This document shows, piece by piece, positions 62,516-64,000 of a DNA stretch of 64,000 bases. The position numbers and the translations under genes were made by a program. The stretch is taken from assembly GCF_018446385.1 (NCBI RefSeq), contig NC_055992.1, positions 16,090,877-16,154,876 on the forward strand. The letters are read 5' to 3'. This stretch comes from Zingiber officinale (Eukaryota > Streptophyta > Magnoliopsida > Zingiberales > Zingiberaceae). Position 1 is the first letter of the stretch. Each line of letters begins with the position of its first letter. The notes beneath the pieces were generated by a model. The model was not told the DNA's origin and made no database searches. It worked only from the letters and a program-made list of their open reading frames with translations.

Positions 62516-63976
62516 TGTTGGTGCAATCATGCCCTGGAAGTTTCAATGTGTTGACAATTATTTAAGTTTAGGTTAATACGTTGGATCTAACATACAGTGT
62601 GAGTTTGCAGGAGAAGTTCTTGCAGGTTGGAAGACCGGATGCAAGGCAAGAGAAGTCCAAGAAGGTCGAGGACCGGATTCTTGGCAAAAGAATCCTTGCA
62701 GGTCAGAAGACCAGATGCAAGGTGAGAGAAGTCCAAGAAGGTCGAGGACCGGATTCTTGGCAAAAGAATCCTTGCAGGTCAGAAGACCAGATGCAAGGTG
62801 AGAGAAGTCCAAGAAGGTCGAGGACTGGATTCTTGGCAAGAGAAGTTCCTGCAGGTCAAAAAGCTGGATGCAATATCCCTCACGTATCAGAAATCAATTG
62901 GAAAATCGATTTAGACACGGCTGTAAGGCAGAATGCCTCTAGATCGATCAGTCGATCGATTGGAAGGAAGCCAATCGATCGGCTGATCGATTGGGAAGGC
63001 TCTGCGCGAAGCACAGAGTGCTTCTGGATCGATCAGCCGATCGATTGGGGAAATCCAATCGATCGAACGATCGATTGGGGAAATCCAATCGATCGAACGA
63101 TCGATTGGGGCAATCCAATCGATCGAGCGATCGATCCAGGAAGCTTCTGTGCGAAGCACAATATGCTTCTGGATCGATCAGCCGATCGATTGGGGCAATC
63201 CAATCGATCGAGCTATCGATCCAGGAAGCCTCTGTGCATAGCACAGATTTCCCTTGGATCGATCAGCCGATCGATTGAGGTTACTCAATCGATCGGGCGA
63301 TCGATCCACAGAGCTGCGATCTCACGAGCAGTGGTCCGAATCAATTCAAGAATTGCACCGATCGATTCAAACTCAAGTGAAGCAATCTAAGCTGTTGATT
63401 GTGATGCGATGGTTTCCAACGGATACTTATGAATCGATCCAAATATGACTCCGATCGATTCACGGCGACGGCTACGTGAGAAACAGCTAGTTTTCTCAAT
63501 GTTTAAAGGCATGAAAGAAAAAGAAAAGAGATAAGAAAACAAAGAAATACTGTTCCATTGCTCTCCAAGGTCTCAACTCTCTCAAGTGCTCAAGATCTTC
63601 AAAAGGTGCTCAAGTTCAGAATCTCCCTCTCGCTACTTTCTCAAATCTCACGCAGCAAAGAAGAAGCCTTTCTAAAGTCTATAATATTTCTTTTCTTCTT
63701 CATTGTGGTGAGTGTGATTCTTTACTTTGGAGAGGGAGGGTTGTAACTGTGTAAGGTTTCTCCACCTTCGGTGTGATTCCGAGAAGGAGGGTTTTTGATA
63801 GTGGAAGAGTGTGAGTGGTGTGGATCCTTGGACTAGTCACCGCCTTGGGGAGGTGGATACCAAGTAAATATCCGAGTTAGCATTGCCTTCGAGTTTCCGC
63901 TGCGCAAAATCAAGTTGATCAAGAAAACGAAGTGAGCCATTCACCCCCCCCCCCTCTAGCTCAACCGATCCTAACA
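62516..63976 (+). repeat. Sirevirus 3' LTR
   Basis: 1461 bp; partner of 53124-54538. Followed by the CCACT duplication and the resumed Gypsy pol sequence. Confidence 0.93.
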
Positions 63977-64000
63977 CCACTGACACGCCTGACCAGGAAA

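Larger units (their letters stand above)
53124..63976 (+). mobile_element. Sirevirus (Copia) with both LTRs, nested in Gypsy, broken
   Basis: 10.85 kb with a perfect 5-bp duplication CCACT (53119-53123 and 63977-63981). LTRs 53124-54538 and 62516-63976; primer-binding site at 54541-54552 (TGGTATTAGAGC, one base off the usual form). Gag (about 54.5-56.2 kb) has a CCHC knuckle CYECKKKGHYKTEC and a Lys/Glu/Ser-rich tail. Then protease (DSG), integrase (TPQQNGVVERKNRVL) and reverse transcriptase-RNase H (YVDDIICGS), up to about 59.3 kb. An extra 3' region (59.4-62.5 kb) carries an additional ORF relic and several polypurine tracts (near 62236, 62284, 62311 and the last at 62503-62515). LTRs differ by a few percent plus repeat-number changes. 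Only about three breaks in gag-pol. Confidence 0.93.
46687..64000 (+). mobile_element. Gypsy retrotransposon in terpene synthase intron 2, broken; runs off the window
   Basis: 5' LTR 46687-49560, primer-binding site at 49568-49580, gag (about 50.0-51.1 kb, with a WDMQRSIINEQNITWASFRE-type gag core), protease (DTGSSHSF near 51.8 kb) and reverse transcriptase (about 52.2-53.1 kb; [26 protein letters not shown]). A Sirevirus (53124-63976) splits it just after the reverse transcriptase; the Gypsy frame resumes in the last bases. The reverse transcriptase type suggests a chromovirus (Tekay/Del-like). Several breaks are present. The left target flank is AATCA (46682-46686); the right end is not in the window. 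Confidence 0.85.

Overview
The window is nuclear DNA of a flowering plant, dominated by nested retrotransposons. The terpene synthase exons and their intron layout, the LTR families and the AT-rich intergenic DNA fit a monocot. The terpene synthase protein most resembles, from memory, ginger-family (Zingiberaceae) sesquiterpene synthases, so a Zingiber, Curcuma, Alpinia or Amomum relative is my best guess. There are no bacterial genes, CRISPR arrays or operons.

Host genes. Three copies of one TPS-a type terpene synthase are present. Copy A (9442-10125, minus) has only exons 6-7. Copy B (11076-13395, plus) has all seven exons but a 68-bp deletion in exon 4. Copy C (44957-46648, minus) has intact-looking exons 3-7; its exons 1-2, if they exist, lie beyond the right edge, because intron 2 holds a Gypsy element that itself holds a Sirevirus. 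Copies A and B form a large inverted repeat whose arms continue into shared 3' flank, a Gypsy LTR fragment and a Sirevirus LTR.

Mobile layer, left to right. 1-918: right part of a PIF/Harbinger-like element with a perfect palindrome. 919-7967: 3' end of a Sirevirus, its LTR split by an Angela-like solo LTR (1825-7641), which is itself split by a Gypsy solo LTR (2719-5915). 10561-10770: a tRNA-derived SINE with a 15-bp target duplication. 14885 to about 33.2 kb: a Sirevirus fossil in minus orientation, holding a CACTA transposon (16609-22671) and a complete-ended Angela-like Copia element (22940-32846). About 33.2-39.0 kb: a second, 5'-truncated Angela-like Copia element. 39001-44060: LTR fragments that repeat the block beside copies A and B. 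46687 to the right edge: a Gypsy element in terpene synthase intron 2, with a Sirevirus (53124-63976) inside it.

Most notable. The CACTA element carries fragments of three unrelated host genes in the same orientation: XTH (xyloglucan endotransglucosylase), a DUF1639 gene and NEDD1 (a WD40 protein of the gamma-tubulin pathway), with exon-intron structure kept. Shared and missing insertions among the duplicated blocks give a relative order: terpene synthase flank duplication, then the Angela-like LTR insertion, then a second duplication, then the Gypsy solo LTR. I found no wholly new system; the multi-gene CACTA capture and the palindromic terpene synthase locus are the best candidates for follow-up.
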